From positions 1-64,000 of the forward strand of contig CALVLH010000007.1 in assembly GCA_944336975.1 (NCBI GenBank): 64,000 nucleotides of DNA, written 5' to 3'. The notes beneath the pieces are model-generated. The model saw nothing but the letters and a program-made list of their open reading frames with translations. It was not told the origin of the DNA and made no database searches. The position numbers were made by a program, and so were the translations under genes. Source of the stretch: an uncultured Clostridia bacterium. GTDB taxonomy: Bacteria > Bacillota > Clostridia > Christensenellales > Borkfalkiaceae. Every line of letters starts with the position of its first letter. Positions within the stretch are counted from its first letter, which is position 1. Shown here in pieces: positions 27,644 to 36,708 of this stretch.

Positions 27644-28591
27644 TTAAAGTCTTTCGTATGCAAATTGCGCCGCGCCGAAAATACCCGCATCGTTGCCGAG
27701 TTCCGCGCGCACCAGATCCAGCCGCGCATACGTTTCGGAAACATAAATGCGCGGATAGACGTATTCACGAAGAGGCGCGAGCAGATTCTCGCCTTCCGCG
27801 GAGATACCGCCGCCGAAGAGCACCGCTTCGGGACGGAACAGATTGACGAGATTGACGACGCCTTCGCCCAGATAGGAGATATATTCCTCGACGACGCGCT
27901 TGGCGACGTCGTCTCCCTCGCGGGCGCAGGCAAACGCCGTCGCGCCGTCCGCCCCTTCGGGCGTCCCCGCGCGCTTCCACATCGAACTTTCGGGATGAGC
28001 GATCATCTCGCGGCGCGTCATGTTGATCAGCCCCGTTGCCGAAGCATACCGCTCAAAGCAACCGCGTCTGCCGCAGGTGCAAAGCTCTCCGTCTTTGCGG
28101 ATGACCATATGGCCGATCTCCGTTCCCGCGCTGCGGAATCCTTCGAAGAGTTTTCCGCCGATGACGATCCCGCCGCCGACGCCCGTTCCCAGCGTAACGA
28201 GAATGCTGTCGCGATAGTTTTTCCCCGCGCCGAACTTCGCTTCGCCGAGTGCCGCCGCGTTCGCGTCGTTGGTCATGAAAACAGGCTTCCCCGTATATTT
28301 GCGCACAAGTTCGGCAAGCGGAACGTCATGCCATTGATAGTTGGACCAGAAAACGACCGTGCCGTTTGCGCTGTCCACCACGCCGGGAGAACCGATGCCG
28401 ATCGCCTGGACGTCGTCCATGCTCTTCCCGGCTTTTTCCGCCGCCGCCGTACACAGCTTGGCAAGCGCGACCGCCGTCTGCTCGGGCGAATCGTTTGCGC
28501 TCGTCGCCACGCGGGATTTCCCCGCGAGTCCCGCCTGCTGCAATAACGCCGCCTTTGCGGACATCCCCCCAAGATCAACGCCGATGACCAT
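27644..28591 (-). CDS. ROK-family sugar kinase, probable glucokinase
   Basis: 315 residues. ATP-binding DLGG at the N-terminus, sugar-binding NDANAAALGE, and the ROK zinc motif CTCGRRGCFE (about 177) with the preceding GTEIGHMVI. Most such proteins in Clostridia phosphorylate glucose. It starts 27 bases after rho with GGGAGGAC before the ATG, and ends the DUF1934-MBL-rho-kinase unit. N-acetylmannosamine or another hexose cannot be excluded. Confidence 0.88.
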   Translation of the reverse strand: MVIGVDLGGMSAKAALLQQAGLAGKSRVATSANDSPEQTAVALAKLCTAAAEKAGKSMDDVQAIGIGSPGVVDSANGTVVFWSNYQWHDVPLAELVRKYTGKPVFMTNDANAAALGEAKFGAGKNYRDSILVTLGTGVGGGIVIGGKLFEGFRSAGTEIGHMVIRKDGELCTCGRRGCFERYASATGLINMTRREMIAHPESSMWKRAGTPEGADGATAFACAREGDDVAKRVVEEYISYLGEGVVNLVNLFRPEAVLFGGGISAEGENLLAPLREYVYPRIYVSETYARLDLVRAELGNDAGIFGAAQFAYERL

Positions 28592-28618
28592 GTTTCGTCC
28601 TCCCGATCGCTCGTTTTG

Positions 28619-30043
28619 TCATTTCCTGTATACTTTCAACCACTCTCCGAGACGGGAAACAAATTCTCCGTTCGAAGCGGTCTTTTTCATCATATCGATG
28701 ACGCCTTGCACGTTATCCGTGAGCCCGCGTTCCCTGAGCTGATAGACAGCGGCCAGCTCGTCAGCGCTCAGGAGCAGCTCTTCTTTTCTCGTGCCCGATC
28801 TGCGCAAGTCGATCGCGGGGAACACGCGGCGTTCCGCAAGGTCGCGGGATAAGAAAATATCCGCGTTTCCCGTGCCCTTGAATTCCTCGTAGATGACGTC
28901 GTCCATGCGGCTTCCCGTATCGACGAGCGCCGTCGCGAGGACGGTGAGGCTCCCGCCTTCGCGCGTGTTTCGCGCGGCGCCGAAAAAGCGCTTGGGTTCC
29001 GCCAATGCGCTCGCTTCCAGCCCGCCCGAAAGCGTTTTTCCGGAATTTTCCGCGCAGACATTATAGGCCCGCGTGAGTTTCGTGATGGAATCGAGCAACA
29101 CGACGACGTCTTTGCCCGCTTCCGCCATACGCTTTGCGTGTGCAAACACCAGATTTGCCGCGCGGATGTGATGTTCCGCCCCCTCGTCAAACGTCGAATA
29201 GACGACCTGTGCGTCCGGAACGCTCGTGCAGAAATCGGTGACTTCTTCCGGTCGCTCGTCGATGAGCAGGACGATGAGCACGATCTCCTCGCGCTGTTTC
29301 GCGATCGCATCCGCGATCTCTTTCAGAAGCGTGGTCTTACCCGCTTTCGGCGGCGCGATGATGAGCGCGCGCTGACCTTTTCCGACGGGCGCGAACAGGT
29401 CGATCATGCGCAGGGAAAGAGAATCCCCGCCTTCGGAAAGCGTAATGCGCGAATCGGGATAGATCGCCGTCAGCGCGTCGAAATTGCGGCGCTGTTCATA
29501 TTTTCCGAGCGGCAATCCGTTGACGCTCAGGATCTCGTCGATCGCCGACGAATCGTTTTTTGTTCGCTCTTTTGCGGTGCAGGCGACAAAATCGCCCTCC
29601 CGCAGGCGGAAGGAATGGATGACAGACGCGGGCACGAACACATCCCCGTCGGACGAGGGCTGACAGTTCCTCGCGCGGAGAAATCCGTAGCCGCCCTGCA
29701 TGATCTCGAGGATCCCCGAATAGACGGGCTTCTCGTAAGGACCGCCTTCCCGCTCGACGTTGACTTCGAGCGCGTTCTCTTCCTCTTCGTCGCGAATGGC
29801 GTAGAGCCTCTGCACGATGGATGGATCGAAAAATTCTTCTTTGATGGGCGCGCCGCGCCTGGATTTTCCGACGGGCGACGTTTTCCCCGTGAGGATCGCC
29901 ACGATCGCTTCGGTAAGATCTGATTTGGAACGCGCGGTCGGTTTCTCGACGCCCAGCTCCCTGCCCACGCTGCGCAGAGCGTGGATGGGAAGCGGTTCGA
30001 GCACTTCGCGATAACGCGCTTCTTCCGTCCTGAGATCTGTCAC
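28619..30043 (-). CDS. rho: Transcription termination factor Rho
   Basis: 474 residues. N-terminal Rho_N helix-extended-loop ([18 protein letters not shown]), cold-shock-like RNA-binding domain ([17 protein letters not shown]), and the RecA-type motor with Walker [11 protein letters not shown] and Walker [14 protein letters not shown]. An ATP-driven hexameric helicase that ends untranslated transcripts. The start overlaps the stop of the MBL hydrolase (ATGA). The insert after Rho_N is short, so this is close to the minimal Firmicute form. Confidence 0.96.
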   Translation of the reverse strand: MTDLRTEEARYREVLEPLPIHALRSVGRELGVEKPTARSKSDLTEAIVAILTGKTSPVGKSRRGAPIKEEFFDPSIVQRLYAIRDEEEENALEVNVEREGGPYEKPVYSGILEIMQGGYGFLRARNCQPSSDGDVFVPASVIHSFRLREGDFVACTAKERTKNDSSAIDEILSVNGLPLGKYEQRRNFDALTAIYPDSRITLSEGGDSLSLRMIDLFAPVGKGQRALIIAPPKAGKTTLLKEIADAIAKQREEIVLIVLLIDERPEEVTDFCTSVPDAQVVYSTFDEGAEHHIRAANLVFAHAKRMAEAGKDVVVLLDSITKLTRAYNVCAENSGKTLSGGLEASALAEPKRFFGAARNTREGGSLTVLATALVDTGSRMDDVIYEEFKGTGNADIFLSRDLAERRVFPAIDLRRSGTRKEELLLSADELAAVYQLRERGLTDNVQGVIDMMKKTASNGEFVSRLGEWLKVYRK

Positions 30044-30687
30044 TGATTTTTCTCCAACATGATGATTTTTGTGCTCTCTTCCGTGATGTCGTCGCGGAAC
30101 AGCTCCAGCTCGTCGCCTTCCTTCATCTCGATCTCTTCGCTGTCGAACAGCCCGAGAAATTCGTCCGGTTTATCGATGTCCAGCTTGAGCCCCTTGGTCT
30201 TATAATGCATGGGGATGACGATCTCGGGCATGATGCGGTCGACGTATTCCTTCGCCTGTTCGGCGTCGATGGTGTATTTCCCGCCGACGGGGATGAGCAG
30301 CACGTTGACGGGAAGGATGCTTTCGAGGAGCGAAGAAGAGCATTCCTCGCCCAGGTCCCCGAGATGGCAAATGTCCAGCCCGTCCATGCGGAATTTGAAG
30401 ATGATGTTATCGCCCCGTTTTTCTCCGCGTTCGTCGTCGTGATAACTCTTGATGCCCGTCACTTCCACGCCGTCGATGTCGTGCGTGCCCTCTTTATTGA
30501 TTATGATGGGACTTCCGAGCAACGCCTTCACGTTGTTGTGGTCGTAATGGGAATGACTCACCGTCACTGCGTCCGCCTTGACGGCAGGCATTTTGTATCC
30601 GACGTTTCCGTACGGATCGGTCACAATGGTCGTACCGGTGCTTTCCGTCAGGACAAAACAGGAATGTCCCAAGTATCGTATTTTCAT
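30040..30687 (-). CDS. MBL-fold metal-dependent hydrolase (UPF0173-like)
   Basis: 215 residues starting MKIRYLGHSCFVL. It has the metal-binding HSHYDHNN motif, a HLGD Asp and a late HY(K) His (IPMHYKTKG), i.e. a complete metallo-beta-lactamase site. Substrate unknown; UPF0173 proteins are conserved hydrolases of undefined role. The ATG at 30687 is chosen because GGAGGAAAA precedes it and it overlaps the DUF1934 stop by four bases; the upstream extension lies inside that gene. It overlaps rho at its 3' end. Confidence 0.88.
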   Translation of the reverse strand: MKIRYLGHSCFVLTESTGTTIVTDPYGNVGYKMPAVKADAVTVSHSHYDHNNVKALLGSPIIINKEGTHDIDGVEVTGIKSYHDDERGEKRGDNIIFKFRMDGLDICHLGDLGEECSSSLLESILPVNVLLIPVGGKYTIDAEQAKEYVDRIMPEIVIPMHYKTKGLKLDIDKPDEFLGLFDSEEIEMKEGDELELFRDDITEESTKIIMLEKNQ

Positions 30688-31076
30688 TTTTCCTCCGAAC
30701 TGATTTTTACCGCGATCTTCATCGAAATTTTCTGAGATCTGCCGGGATAGCGGATCTCGTAATCCAGCCTCACGCCGATCCCGCCGTCCGTCTGCGTTTC
30801 GCAACGATACGTCCGCACGGGCACGCGCCCCTCTCCGTCGCCCAACCGCAGGACGAGTTCCCCTTCGCGCTGCGTCGAATAAAACGCCGAATAGCAGACG
30901 TTCCCCTCGCGGCGGACGGTCAGAAAACCCCTTCCCGCTTCCAGCTCGACGCGGTCGCCTTCCTGCCGATATTGCAGGAGAACGCCCTCCGCCGTGCGCT
31001 GTGCGTATCCGGAAGAACGGCTGACGGAAAGTTTCCCTTCCGAAAGCGTCCGAATCGTGATCTCACACTTATCCAT
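30684..31076 (-). CDS. DUF1934 domain protein (YwiB-like)
   Basis: 130 residues starting MDKCEITIRTLSEG, with the beta-barrel pattern of DUF1934 (LLQYRQEGDRVELEAGRGFLTV, then GEGRVPVRTYRCE). The family is a small lipocalin-like barrel of unknown function, often near argS or pyrG in Firmicutes; here it leads an MBL-rho-kinase unit. The start codon lies seven bases after a consensus -10 box and has no ribosome site, so the message is probably leaderless. Confidence 0.82.
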   Translation of the reverse strand: MDKCEITIRTLSEGKLSVSRSSGYAQRTAEGVLLQYRQEGDRVELEAGRGFLTVRREGNVCYSAFYSTQREGELVLRLGDGEGRVPVRTYRCETQTDGGIGVRLDYEIRYPGRSQKISMKIAVKISSEEK

Positions 31077-31083
31077 TATCTCT

Positions 31084-31112
31084 ATTATAAAGCATATTCT
31101 TTTATTTGTAAA
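31084..31112 (-). promoter_or_regulatory. Promoter giving a leaderless DUF1934 mRNA
   Basis: Minus-strand TTTACA and TATAAT, 17-base spacer. Only AGAGATA separates the -10 box from the ATG at 31076. Confidence 0.85.
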
Positions 31113-31138
31113 TGAAAAGAAGCCGTTTTTTAGAAAAT

Positions 31139-31957
31139 TTAACGTCCGCGCCTGATTTCTTCCCGCTTTTCGCGCCCTTCGCGGAGCAACGCGCGCATTT
31201 TCTCCTCGTCGCACGAAGCGAGAGCGTCGCGATACTCCGTGAGCCGTTCGATCAATCCTTCCGTCTCTTCGAGCAGCGACTCTCTGTTACAGAAATACAA
31301 TTCCGTCCACAGATTTTCGTCCACGCCCGCAATGCGAGTCATGTCCTGAAAACTTCCGCCCGTAAAACCCCAGCTCTTTGCGGCATACGGGCTCTTCACA
31401 TAGGCGTTGGAGACGATGTGCGCGAGCTGAGACGTGATCGCGATCTTGCGGTCGTGCTCGGCGGCGGTGCAATGCACGATGCGCCCGAACCCCATCGCGC
31501 GGGCGAGCGTTTCCACCGTTTCCAGCGCGTCGGGATCCGTCCTTTCGCAGGACGTGACGATGAAATTCGCTCCTTTGAAAAGGGTCGCGCTCGCCGAACG
31601 GATGCCGCTCGTCTCCTTGCCCGCCATGGGATGCGTTCCGACATAGCGGTAATTGCGCGGACGGGAAAAGACGAGCCGTTCCAGGACGCCCTTCACGCCG
31701 CAGATGTCCGCGACGATCGCGCCGTCTTTGAACTTTGCCGTATCCAACTCCCGCATCGTGACGGCGGGCGGAAGCGCGAGAAAGACGACGTCCGCGTCCT
31801 CATACGACTTTTCCTCGCCGTCGATCATCCCGTGCTCCAATGCGTATTCGACGACGTTCTCGCTCCTGTTTTTTCCGTAAACGGGATACCCCGCCGCACG
31901 CAGAGACGCGCACAGCGACGCCCCGATGATGCCCAGTCCGGAAACGACGATCTTCAT
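31139..31957 (-). CDS. tyrA: Prephenate dehydrogenase
   Basis: 272 residues. NAD(P)-binding VSGLGIIGASLCASLR at the N-terminus and the prephenate-binding GTHPMAGKE motif. It oxidises prephenate to 4-hydroxyphenylpyruvate for tyrosine. The start at 31957 has AAGGAGGAAC in front and lies 14 bases after metH; the longer open frame upstream is the wrong frame of metH. No ACT or chorismate mutase domain is fused. The convergently placed aroA at 36.7 kb is the only other aromatic gene here. Confidence 0.93.
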   Translation of the reverse strand: MKIVVSGLGIIGASLCASLRAAGYPVYGKNRSENVVEYALEHGMIDGEEKSYEDADVVFLALPPAVTMRELDTAKFKDGAIVADICGVKGVLERLVFSRPRNYRYVGTHPMAGKETSGIRSASATLFKGANFIVTSCERTDPDALETVETLARAMGFGRIVHCTAAEHDRKIAITSQLAHIVSNAYVKSPYAAKSWGFTGGSFQDMTRIAGVDENLWTELYFCNRESLLEETEGLIERLTEYRDALASCDEEKMRALLREGREKREEIRRGR

Positions 31958-31971
31958 CCGATGTTCCTCCT

Positions 31972-34371
31972 TCAACCCCTTTTCGAAAGGCGGTCGATCT
32001 CTTCGCAATAGCGCACGGACGCCATCGCGTCCTTGCCGTAAGCGTCCGCGCCGATCTTCTTCGCATAATCCTCGGTGAGCACCGCGCCGCCCACGATCAC
32101 CTTGCACGCGGGCAAGCGCTCGCGCAGGAGCGCGATCGTCCTTTCCATCGCGGGGACGGTGGTCGTCATGAGCGCGGACAGCCCGACGACGGGCGCGCCG
32201 CTCTCCTCCGCCGCCTGCACGATCTTCTCGGGCGGGACGTCCCTGCCGAGGTCGATCACGCGGAAGGAATAATTTTCCAACAGCGCCTTGACGATGTTCT
32301 TGCCGATGTCGTGGATGTCCCCTTCGACGGTCGCGAGCACGACGGCGCATTTGCGCGGCTGTTCCTCGCCCGCGCCCGAAAGCGCGCCGCGGATCTCCGC
32401 AAACGCCGCTTTTGCCGCCTCCGCGCTCATCAGGAGCTGCGGCAAAAACACGCGCTTTTCTTCAAATCCCTTGCCCACCTCGTCGAGCGCGGGCACGATC
32501 TCGCGATCGATGATCTCCAACGCGCCCGCCGACCGCAGCAGTTCTTTCGCGCACGCCGCCGCCTGATCTTTCAGCCCGCGCACGATCGCGCCGCGCAGTC
32601 CTTCCGAGGGAACGCTTTCCGCCTTCGCGGGCGCCGCCGTCACGCTCGCGGCAGGCGCGAGACCGGCGGCAAAGGAAATATATTCCGAACAGTTCTCGTC
32701 TGCGCCCGTGAGCGCGAGGAAACTGCGGTATGTCCTGATCATCTCCGCGGAAAACGGGTTCATGATCGCCGCAGAAAGCCCGCGGCCGAGCGCGAGCGCA
32801 AAGAACGCGGACGTGATGAGTTCGCGGTTGGGAAGCCCGAACGAGACGTTGGAAACGCCTAACACGGTATTCGCGCCCAGCTTTTCCCGAAGGAGCGAAA
32901 GTGCGCCGAGCGTGGCGCGGGGCGCGGACGGATCGGCGCTGACCGCCATCGCGAGCGGATCGAACACGATGTCTTTGCGTTTGATCCCGTACCGTTCCGC
33001 CGCGCGCAAGATCTTGCGCGCGATCTTCAGCCGCCCTTCCGCCGTCGCGGGGATGCCCGTTTCGTCCAGCGTGAGCGCGACGACGAGCCCGCCGTACTTC
33101 TTCACGAGCGGGAAGATCTCCTGCATCGAACTTTTCTTGCCGTTGACCGAATTGACCATCGGCTTGCCGTTATAGCGGCGCATCGCGCGCGCGAGCGCCT
33201 CGGGCGAGGAACTGTCGAGCTGCAACGGCAGAGCGGTCACTTCCTGCAAGGCACACATGACGCGGACGAGCGTTTCTGCCTCGTCCAGTTCGGGAAGCCC
33301 GACGTTCACGTCCAGGATGTGCGCGCCCGCCTTCTCCTGTGCGAGCGCTTCGTTGAGGATGTATCCGACGTCATTGTCGCGGAGCGCCTGTTTGAGCAGT
33401 TTTTTTCCCGTGGGGTTGATACGTTCCCCGATGAGCACGGGAACGTTTCCCAAGCCGACCGCGTGGGTATAGGAAGAAGCGACGGACGTCGCACGTTCGA
33501 CGACGGGCAGCGGTTCCGTTCCCTTTATTGTATCCGCGGCGCGGCGGATATATGCGGGGGTCGTGCCGCAGCAGCCGCCGAGCATCCTCGCGCCGTCTTT
33601 CGCGCACGAGAGCAGATTTTCCGCAAAGAACGCCTCGTCTTCGTCATAGACCGTCTTATCGTTCTCTTCGCGCGGCAGTCCCGCGTTGGGTTGCACGATG
33701 ACGGGAACCGAGCTTTCTTCGTACATCTGCGGCAAGAGCCGCGCCATCTGCGCGGAGCCGAGCGAACAGTTCATGCCGAGCGCGTCGACGCCCAGCCCCT
33801 CTAAAAGCGCGACCATGGCGGGAATATCCGCGCCCGTCATCAGCTTGCCGTCCGCGCCGTAGACGTTGGTCACGAATACGGGGAGAGAAGAATTCTCCTT
33901 TGCTGCCAGCACCGCCGCTTTGGTCTCGTAACTGTCGTTCATCGTCTCGATGAGGATGGCGTCCGCGCGGTCGCCGATCAGGCGCACCGTCTTGGCAAAC
34001 AGTTCGACCGCATCCTCGAAATCGAGATCGCCGTACGGGCGAAGCAGTTTGCCCGAAGGTCCTATGTCGAACAGGATATATCCCCTGCCTGCCTGATCCG
34101 TCGCCTTGCGCGCGCAGGAAAGCGCGCCGTCTATGACCGCTTTGAGTTCCTCATCCGAATATTTGAGGGCATTCGCCCCGAAGGTATTCGTCGTGATCGC
34201 GTCCGCGCCCGCCGCGAGATATTCCGAGTGGATGCGCACGATCTCGTCCGCGTGCGCGAGGTTCCAACGTTCGGGGAGTTCCCCCGCGCACAGTCCGCGC
34301 TCCTGCAACAGCGTACCCATGCCGCCGTCCAGAAAGAAAAATCCGCGTCCGATCGCCTGTAAAATATCCAT
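31972..34371 (-). CDS. metH: Cobalamin-dependent methionine synthase, without activation domain
   Basis: 799 residues. Three of the four MetH modules: homocysteine/zinc domain (about 1-290, GMNCSLG and GGCCGTTPAYIR), pterin (methyl-THF) domain (about 300-570, PVLIGERINPTGKKL), and the B12 cap plus Rossmann domain with the cobalt-ligand His in GDIHDIGKNIV (about 690). The reactivation module is absent from the chain and is encoded by the gene directly upstream. With metF two genes upstream this forms a complete methyl-THF to methionine unit. Confidence 0.94.
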   Translation of the reverse strand: MDILQAIGRGFFFLDGGMGTLLQERGLCAGELPERWNLAHADEIVRIHSEYLAAGADAITTNTFGANALKYSDEELKAVIDGALSCARKATDQAGRGYILFDIGPSGKLLRPYGDLDFEDAVELFAKTVRLIGDRADAILIETMNDSYETKAAVLAAKENSSLPVFVTNVYGADGKLMTGADIPAMVALLEGLGVDALGMNCSLGSAQMARLLPQMYEESSVPVIVQPNAGLPREENDKTVYDEDEAFFAENLLSCAKDGARMLGGCCGTTPAYIRRAADTIKGTEPLPVVERATSVASSYTHAVGLGNVPVLIGERINPTGKKLLKQALRDNDVGYILNEALAQEKAGAHILDVNVGLPELDEAETLVRVMCALQEVTALPLQLDSSSPEALARAMRRYNGKPMVNSVNGKKSSMQEIFPLVKKYGGLVVALTLDETGIPATAEGRLKIARKILRAAERYGIKRKDIVFDPLAMAVSADPSAPRATLGALSLLREKLGANTVLGVSNVSFGLPNRELITSAFFALALGRGLSAAIMNPFSAEMIRTYRSFLALTGADENCSEYISFAAGLAPAASVTAAPAKAESVPSEGLRGAIVRGLKDQAAACAKELLRSAGALEIIDREIVPALDEVGKGFEEKRVFLPQLLMSAEAAKAAFAEIRGALSGAGEEQPRKCAVVLATVEGDIHDIGKNIVKALLENYSFRVIDLGRDVPPEKIVQAAEESGAPVVGLSALMTTTVPAMERTIALLRERLPACKVIVGGAVLTEDYAKKIGADAYGKDAMASVRYCEEIDRLSKRG

Positions 34372-34374
34372 AAT

Positions 34375-35043
34375 TCAATCCTCTTCGGACGCGCGGTAAA
34401 CGCAGTCCGTCCTTTCGCAATCCGCGCAACGCGCGTTGGGGCGGCAGGGCGTTTTGCTCAGCCCCACGACCGCCGTCACCGATTTGGTCGGAGACATCAG
34501 AAGCGAATCGTTCAAAGTGATCCCGATCTCCCGCTCGGGCGAAAGCAGTGCGAAAAACTGCCGTTGCGCCGAAAGCGGAAAATCCCCGTACCCGGGCGAA
34601 AAGCGCGGGCGGGGATACAGCGGAGCGCACTCTTTGGCAAGATCGCGGCAGAATTCGTCGCACAGTTCTTCCGCATACGCCGCCCCGATCGCCAGCGCCA
34701 TCGCTTCCCGCAGGGGATCGACGCGCGCATATCGGGAAAGCACGCGATCGGCGCCCATGCCGATCGTCGCCGCGAACAGCACGGCTTCCCCGCACCCCGA
34801 AAGGTTGCGCTTCAAGCCCTCGCTCTTCGTGCGGACGAGGGATAGGACGAGTTCTTCCCCCTCCTCCGCAACGGGCACGCGGACATAGCACACCGCGGGC
34901 GTCATCGCCCGCTCCACTTCCGCGCGCACCCGTTCCAGCTCGGCGAGCACTTCCCGTTCGGGCTCCGCAGAACGGTATCCCAGATAGCGGAGCGCCTGCT
35001 TTGGGGGAAAACGCAGTCGGGGATAATAGCTTCTGTAACTCAT
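34375..35043 (-). CDS. Methionine synthase activation-domain protein (stand-alone)
   Basis: 222 residues. Matches the MetH reactivation domain: ALRYLGYRS at the start, RPRFSPGYGDFPLSAQ (SAM/cobalamin-contacting region) and LNDSLLMSPTKSVTAVVG. It would reductively methylate cob(II)alamin in MetH with SAM. The C-terminus ends in a Cys-rich tail (CRPNARCADCERTDC), an addition that could bind a metal or cluster. Splitting of this domain from MetH is known in Thermotoga and Clostridia. The start overlaps the metF stop (ATGA), and metH follows 3 bases after its stop. Confidence 0.88.
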   Translation of the reverse strand: MSYRSYYPRLRFPPKQALRYLGYRSAEPEREVLAELERVRAEVERAMTPAVCYVRVPVAEEGEELVLSLVRTKSEGLKRNLSGCGEAVLFAATIGMGADRVLSRYARVDPLREAMALAIGAAYAEELCDEFCRDLAKECAPLYPRPRFSPGYGDFPLSAQRQFFALLSPEREIGITLNDSLLMSPTKSVTAVVGLSKTPCRPNARCADCERTDCVYRASEED

Positions 35044-35903
35044 TTCCCGACGATCTCGCTCAGATTTTCGCGGATCTTCGCCGCGACCTGCGGTTTGTTC
35101 ATCGAATAGACGTGAACGGCGTTCACGCCGTTGGCATACAGGTCGATGATCTGCTCGGTCGCATACGCCACGCCCGCCTGCAGCATCGCCGCGGGACTGT
35201 CGCCGTAACGGTCGACGATGCGTTTGAACCGCTCGGGCAGATACGTCCCCGACAAAGCGCAGATGCGCGCGATCTGTTTGGGATTGGTCACGGGCATGAT
35301 GCCCGCCACGACGGGCACGGTGATGCCCGCTTCCCTGATCTGATAGAGAAAATTATACAAAATATTGTTGTCGAAAAACATCTGCGTGGTGAGGAAATCC
35401 ACACCCGCGTCCACTTTTTCTTTGAGATGCGTAATATCTTCCCTGCGCCCCGACGATTCGACGTGTCCCTCGGGATAGCATGCCGCGCCGATGCAGAAAT
35501 CCCCCTCTCTGCGGATCCGCGCCACGAGTTCGGAGGCATAGCGATAGGCGCGGGGCTGCGTTTCGCCGCCTGCGGGGATGTCGCCGCGGAGCGCCATCAC
35601 GTTTTCCACGCCCGCCGAGCGCATCTGCGCAAGGAGGGAAGCGACGGTCGCCTCGGGCGAATTCACGCAGGTGAGATGCGCCAGCGGCGTTGTGCCCTTG
35701 GAAAGGATCTCTTTGGCAATCTCCAGCGTGTATTTGCTCGCATTGCCCGCCGCACCGAACGTGACCGACATAAAGTCGGGGTTCAGGCGAACGATCTCGT
35801 CCACCGCGTTCTGCACGCTCGCATAATTGTCCTGCGTTTTGGGAGGGAATACCTCGAAGGAGAGCGTAGGAACGCCCCGTTTTAAGATCTCTGATATTTT
35901 CAT
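35040..35903 (-). CDS. metF: Methylenetetrahydrofolate reductase
   Basis: 287 residues, FAD-dependent TIM barrel. Signature SFEVFPPKTQDN at the start and the flavin-binding ALRGDIP and TQMFFDNN motifs. It makes 5-methyl-THF, the methyl donor for the MetH two genes downstream. No MTHFR-C or MetV partner is seen. Starts 12 bases after the ygjP-type gene. Confidence 0.95.
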   Translation of the reverse strand: MKISEILKRGVPTLSFEVFPPKTQDNYASVQNAVDEIVRLNPDFMSVTFGAAGNASKYTLEIAKEILSKGTTPLAHLTCVNSPEATVASLLAQMRSAGVENVMALRGDIPAGGETQPRAYRYASELVARIRREGDFCIGAACYPEGHVESSGRREDITHLKEKVDAGVDFLTTQMFFDNNILYNFLYQIREAGITVPVVAGIMPVTNPKQIARICALSGTYLPERFKRIVDRYGDSPAAMLQAGVAYATEQIIDLYANGVNAVHVYSMNKPQVAAKIRENLSEIVGK

Positions 35904-35915
35904 GACAGTACCTTC

Positions 35916-36560
35916 TTACGATCGGACCGCGATGCGCATGACCGCACCGTGATCTCTTAACTGTTTTCTGCGCCTTTTCCAGTCGGGCAAGATGCGCTCC
36001 ACCTCCGCCCAGAACGCCTTTCCGTGATCGAAATGGCGGGTATGGCACAGTTCGTGGACGGCGACGTATTCGGCAAGCTCCGCGGGCAGGAACGCCACGC
36101 GGAAGGAATATGCGATCGTGCCCTTCCGATTGCACGAACCCCAGCGGCTGCGCGCCGACGAAACGCGGACGGCAAGGTATCGGAACCCGAACTTTTCCGC
36201 GATCTCCTTTGTCTTTTCGCCCATCTCCTGCGCCGTGAGGCGTTTCAGCAGGCGCACGAGCGCACGCTCGCGCCCCGCCGCGGGAAGGAACAGCTCATCC
36301 CCCGCCACGCGGCTCCTGCCCGTGCATACGCGGTAATCGCGCCCGAACAGGCGGAGGGACGTGCCGTCGGCAAAGGTGACGAGCGCGGCGCGGGAACAGT
36401 CGTCCCGCTTTTTTTGCAGCCAGGCGGCGTGTTTTTGCACGAAATCGGAGATCTCCCGCTCCGGCATGGCGAACGGAGCGCGGACGACCGCTTCCCCCCG
36501 TTCGTTCACGGTCAGGGACACCGTCTTCCTGCGGCTTCGTATGAGTTGATAAGTTTCCAT
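35916..36560 (-). CDS. YgjP-type M48-like zinc metallopeptidase
   Basis: 214 residues with the SprT/YgjP pattern: N-terminal beta-rich domain (SRRKTVSLTVNERGEAVVRA), RWGSCNRKGTIAYSFR and the zinc site HELCHTRHFDHGKAFW. Function in bacteria is not settled. First gene of the leftward methionine unit, from a promoter at 36604-36632, with GGGGGA before the ATG. Its link with methionine synthesis is probably only positional. Confidence 0.88.
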   Translation of the reverse strand: METYQLIRSRRKTVSLTVNERGEAVVRAPFAMPEREISDFVQKHAAWLQKKRDDCSRAALVTFADGTSLRLFGRDYRVCTGRSRVAGDELFLPAAGRERALVRLLKRLTAQEMGEKTKEIAEKFGFRYLAVRVSSARSRWGSCNRKGTIAYSFRVAFLPAELAEYVAVHELCHTRHFDHGKAFWAEVERILPDWKRRRKQLRDHGAVMRIAVRS

Positions 36561-36603
36561 GCCGTCCCCCGCCGTATGCGAAAAATCTTCGCGCCTTTTT
36601 ATG

Positions 36604-36632
36604 ATTATATCATCTTTTTTTGTTTTTTACAA
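36604..36632 (-). promoter_or_regulatory. Promoter of the ygjP-metF-metH-tyrA unit
   Basis: Minus-strand TTGTAA and TATAAT, 17-base spacer. No S-box (SAM) riboswitch follows: the leader is only about 40 bases. Confidence 0.65.
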
Positions 36633-36670
36633 GAAAATCGCCTGCATTTGTCGTCGCAAACGCGAATTTC

Positions 36671-36699
36671 TTGACCTTTGCCGCCGTTTTTGCTATACT
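36671..36699 (+). promoter_or_regulatory. Promoter giving a leaderless or nearly leaderless aroA mRNA
   Basis: TTGACC and TATACT, 17-base spacer. Nine bases separate the -10 box from the ATG at 36709. Confidence 0.8.
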
Positions 36700-36708
36700 T
36701 ATCCTATC

